18,069 bases of DNA, from the NCBI GenBank assembly GCA_017547315.1, contig JAFYQA010000197.1, forward strand, positions 1 to 18,069, given 5' to 3'. The position numbers were made by a program, and so were the translations under genes. This stretch comes from Roseburia sp. Lineage in GTDB: Bacteria; Bacillota_A; Clostridia; Lachnospirales; Lachnospiraceae. Positions within the stretch are counted from its first letter, which is position 1, and every line of letters begins with the position of its first letter. The notes below the pieces were generated by a model. That model was not told where the DNA came from and searched no databases. It was given only the letters and a program-made list of their open reading frames with translations. Shown one piece after another: positions 16,036 through 18,069 of the stretch.

Positions 16036-16935
16036 ATGGATAATCAGGTGACAATGGAGATTACTAATGAAAAATTAGAAGAAGCGATAAGAGTATATCA
16101 GGAAGAGCGTACAAAGGAGAACTTAGGAATTATTCTGAATCTTTTACGTCCGACCAAATTATTAGTGCCGGCTATGTTAAAAGCACCAAATCAACCGGTA
16201 CCATGCTTTTTGAAAAATGCAGATGGAAAGATGTTTTTAGCAGTGTATACAAGCAAAGCACAGATTCCGGCGGAGCCAAAGAGTCAGGCGATTTTAAGTA
16301 TACCGTTTCCGGCTTGTAATGACCTTGTTGTGAAAGAGGAACTGAATCTGCTAGGAATGGTAATCAATCCATTTTCACAGAATTTAGTTTTGGGTAAAGA
16401 ATTGGTACAAAAGCTTCACGAATCAGACTTAAAGATGATGCAGACAAAGCAGGTGAAAATGACTCCGGAGCAGTTTGGCGTGTTTGTCAAAAAACAAGTG
16501 GAATTTGGAATTCTTCCGAAGCGTTTGTTTACAGAGAAAGAAAGTTTTGTGAAGCAGCTATGTGAGGAAAAAGAAGCGTTTGTTAATCAGATTTTCGCGG
16601 GTGCTTATCGGGAAGAGAAGTTATATCCTTATTCAGCGGCAGACTATTCTGTAATGGCATTAGATATCGCACCGGATTTGACATTGGTTCGTGTTGATTT
16701 CCCAGATGATGGTATCGTGCCACCATTATGCTATCGTGTGTATATTACATACGATCCGATTATGAAAAAAGCAGGATATTATACGATTGAAAAAATGGCA
16801 GAGCCGGGCAAACATCTTTTAGGCGGATTCGGTGAAGATGGCAAGCATATTACTTACGGAGAAGCTCCGGTAGAAGGAGCAGAAATTGACCGTATTATGT
16901 CACTTGCTCGAACCGTGGATGAAATTACCAGTTAA
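16036..16935 (+). CDS. SseB-family protein
   Basis: This 299-aa soluble protein has an SseB N-terminal-like domain at about residues 35-135. It contains the family's characteristic run: LLVPAMLK, FLKNADGKMFLAVYTSK, then ILSIPFPACNDLV and LLGMVINPFSQNLVL. The C-terminal half (about 140-299) fits the region often annotated as the SseB C-terminal domain in Lachnospiraceae. The E. coli namesake is linked to enhanced serine sensitivity; the biochemical role of this family is not established, and I do not assign one. The ATG has GGAAAGGGA about 7 bases upstream. It follows the DegV-kinase by 36 bases with no terminator, so it may be co-transcribed with the signalling genes, but nothing in the sequence ties it to them functionally. 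Confidence 0.8.
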   Translation: MDNQVTMEITNEKLEEAIRVYQEERTKENLGIILNLLRPTKLLVPAMLKAPNQPVPCFLKNADGKMFLAVYTSKAQIPAEPKSQAILSIPFPACNDLVVKEELNLLGMVINPFSQNLVLGKELVQKLHESDLKMMQTKQVKMTPEQFGVFVKKQVEFGILPKRLFTEKESFVKQLCEEKEAFVNQIFAGAYREEKLYPYSAADYSVMALDIAPDLTLVRVDFPDDGIVPPLCYRVYITYDPIMKKAGYYTIEKMAEPGKHLLGGFGEDGKHITYGEAPVEGAEIDRIMSLARTVDEITS

Positions 16936-16958
16936 ATAGAAGTGGGACAGGAGTTAAA

Positions 16959-17189
16959 ATGAGACAGGAAGAATTTAAGATGGAACGTACTGGCCTGGTA
17001 GAGATTGGGCAGGTAATTCCGATTACAGAAGGAAAACTGCCAAGTTCTTATTACTATACACTTGGTAAAGCATATGCGATGTCTGCAAATTTTCCGGTGG
17101 GAAATCGTATCAAGTCAAAAGAAGGAAAAGTAGTAGATATCAAAGAAACGGAAAAGGGATTTTTCGTAACAGTAGAATTTGATGAATAG
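16959..17189 (+). CDS. Small uncharacterised protein, 76 aa
   Basis: I do not recognise this protein. It is soluble-looking, without a signal peptide or membrane segment. The N-terminal third is charged, the middle is GKLPSSYYYTLGKAYAMSANFP, and the end alternates in a beta-rich pattern (GKVVDIKETEKGFFVTVEF), which suggests a small beta-barrel or SH3-like fold; that is inference. A good ribosome site (GGACAGGAG) precedes the ATG at 16959. An in-frame ATG at 16980 lacks one. Codon use looks like its neighbours, and the 23-base gap upstream and 12-base gap downstream place it in the same operon as the SseB-family and radical SAM genes, supporting a real gene. Confidence 0.75.
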   Translation: MRQEEFKMERTGLVEIGQVIPITEGKLPSSYYYTLGKAYAMSANFPVGNRIKSKEGKVVDIKETEKGFFVTVEFDE

Positions 17190-17201
17190 ACAGGAAGAAG
17201 T

Positions 17202-18069
17202 ATGAAAATATTATTAACAGCAATAAATGCCAAATATATCCATTCAAATCTGGCAGTATACAGTCTGAAAGCTTATGCAAAAGAATTTTCAGAACATATT
17301 GTAATAGGTGAATATACCATAAATCATCGTCCGGATTATATTTTAGAGCAGATTTATAAGCAGAAACCGGATGTGTTGTGCATGTCCTGCTATATCTGGA
17401 ATATTGAATATGTGGAAGAGACGATAAAAGAGTTTCATAAATTGTGCCCAGAAGTGCCTATTTGGTTAGGCGGTCCGGAAGTGTCCTACGAGGTGGAAAA
17501 TTTTATGAAAGGCCATCCGGAAGTGACGGGAATAATGATAGGTGAAGGTGAGCGTACATTTTATGCTCTGTGTGATTATTATGTGAATGGAAATGGTAGT
17601 TTACAGAGTTTGGCAGGCATTGCGTTGCGTAACAGAGAAACAGATGAGATTCATGTAATTGCACCAGAAATGCCGATGAGTATGAGTGATATCCCATTCT
17701 GTTACGATGAGATTGGTGACTTTAAGAATCGTATTATTTACTATGAATCTAGTCGAGGATGTCCGTTTAGTTGTAGTTATTGTCTCTCATCCGTAGATAA
17801 AAAGCTACGTTTTAGAGATTTAGAATTAGTAAAAAAAGAACTTGCATTTTTTATAGAAAAAGAAGTTCCGCAGGTGAAGTTTGTGGATCGTACTTTTAAC
17901 TGTGACCATAAGCATGCTATGGCAATCTGGCAGTTTATTAAGGAACATGATAATGGCATTACGAATTTTCATTTTGAGGTGTCTGCAGATTTGATTAATG
18001 AGGCGGAATTAGAATTGATTACATCGATGCGACCGGGACTTATTCAGTTGGAGATTGGTGTGCAGTCTA
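17202..18069 (+). CDS. B12-binding-domain radical SAM protein, 5' part
   Basis: The first 289 codons are present and the gene runs off the right edge. Residues 1-125 look like a cobalamin-binding-type Rossmann domain (MKILLTAINAKYIHSNLAVY, then WLGGPEVS at 88-95 and GEGE at 114-117). The classical DxHxxG cobalamin ligand is not seen, as in many members of this group. The radical SAM cluster motif CxxxCxxC is intact as Cys187, Cys191, Cys194 (SSRGCPFSCSYC), followed by KFVDRTFN and FEVSADL, which belong to the TIM-barrel. Family members of this type are about 550-600 aa and often end in a DUF4080 domain, which would lie outside the window. The reaction is unknown. The start is set by AGGAAG about 6 bases before the ATG, 12 bases after the 76-aa gene, so it shares that operon. 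Confidence 0.9.
   Translation, partial: MKILLTAINAKYIHSNLAVYSLKAYAKEFSEHIVIGEYTINHRPDYILEQIYKQKPDVLCMSCYIWNIEYVEETIKEFHKLCPEVPIWLGGPEVSYEVENFMKGHPEVTGIMIGEGERTFYALCDYYVNGNGSLQSLAGIALRNRETDEIHVIAPEMPMSMSDIPFCYDEIGDFKNRIIYYESSRGCPFSCSYCLSSVDKKLRFRDLELVKKELAFFIEKEVPQVKFVDRTFNCDHKHAMAIWQFIKEHDNGITNFHFEVSADLINEAELELITSMRPGLIQLEIGVQS

Noticed and set aside
17202..17580. Canonical cobalamin-ligand motif DxHxxG in the radical SAM protein
   Set aside because: The domain layout fits a B12-binding-type fold, but the histidine ligand motif is not visible, so cobalamin dependence is not claimed.

Overview
The window reads as a chromosomal segment of a low-to-moderate-GC gut Clostridia, most likely a Lachnospiraceae. 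This rests on the close likeness of several proteins to what I recall of that family (7-alpha-HSDH of the Clostridium scindens type, an AhpC with a rearranged AhpF-like reductase, SseB-family and B12/radical-SAM proteins), strong AGGAGG-type ribosome binding sites, and use of GTG and TTG starts. It is coding-dense. The longest gaps are about 200, 134 and 130 bases and are described below; no gene-free stretch exceeds 300 bases. I see no tRNA, rRNA, CRISPR array, insertion sequence or phage gene.

Layout. (1) Bases 2-706 hold the 3' end of a GH13 alpha-glucosidase, closed by a long hairpin terminator at 717-776. (2) Two minus-strand genes, 3071 down to 841, form a probable operon: a DHA2-type MFS transporter followed by an SDR closely resembling NADP-dependent 7-alpha-hydroxysteroid dehydrogenase. 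This suggests a bile-acid uptake and oxidation pair. (3) Divergent from it, ahpC and a one-base-overlapping flavoprotein (3202-5420) form a peroxide-reduction pair. In the flavoprotein the AhpF 'N-terminal' domain sits at the C-terminus. It ends in a terminator at 5446-5503. (4) A MATE transporter and a HAD phosphatase (5621-7667) follow, with an extended -10 promoter candidate upstream. (5) A signalling cassette at 7710-15999 contains a cytosolic PAS histidine kinase, a receiver fused to a decayed HD-GYP domain, a stand-alone receiver, a large membrane hybrid kinase with pseudo-receiver, receiver and Hpt, and a second membrane hybrid kinase with a DegV (FakB-like) domain fused to its C-terminus. 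(6) Downstream on the same strand with short gaps come an SseB-family protein, a 76-aa conserved-looking orphan, and the 5' part of a radical SAM protein cut by the window end.

The signalling cassette is the most unusual part. It holds three kinase cores, four phosphorylatable receivers and one recognisable Hpt, but no DNA-binding domain. Signals from the three kinases could converge through the single Hpt onto the free receivers, but the final output is not visible. The DegV fusion suggests a link to fatty acids or another lipid-like ligand; this is inference. A strong hairpin with a T-run between the stand-alone receiver and the large hybrid kinase suggests that the two halves of the cassette are expressed at different levels.
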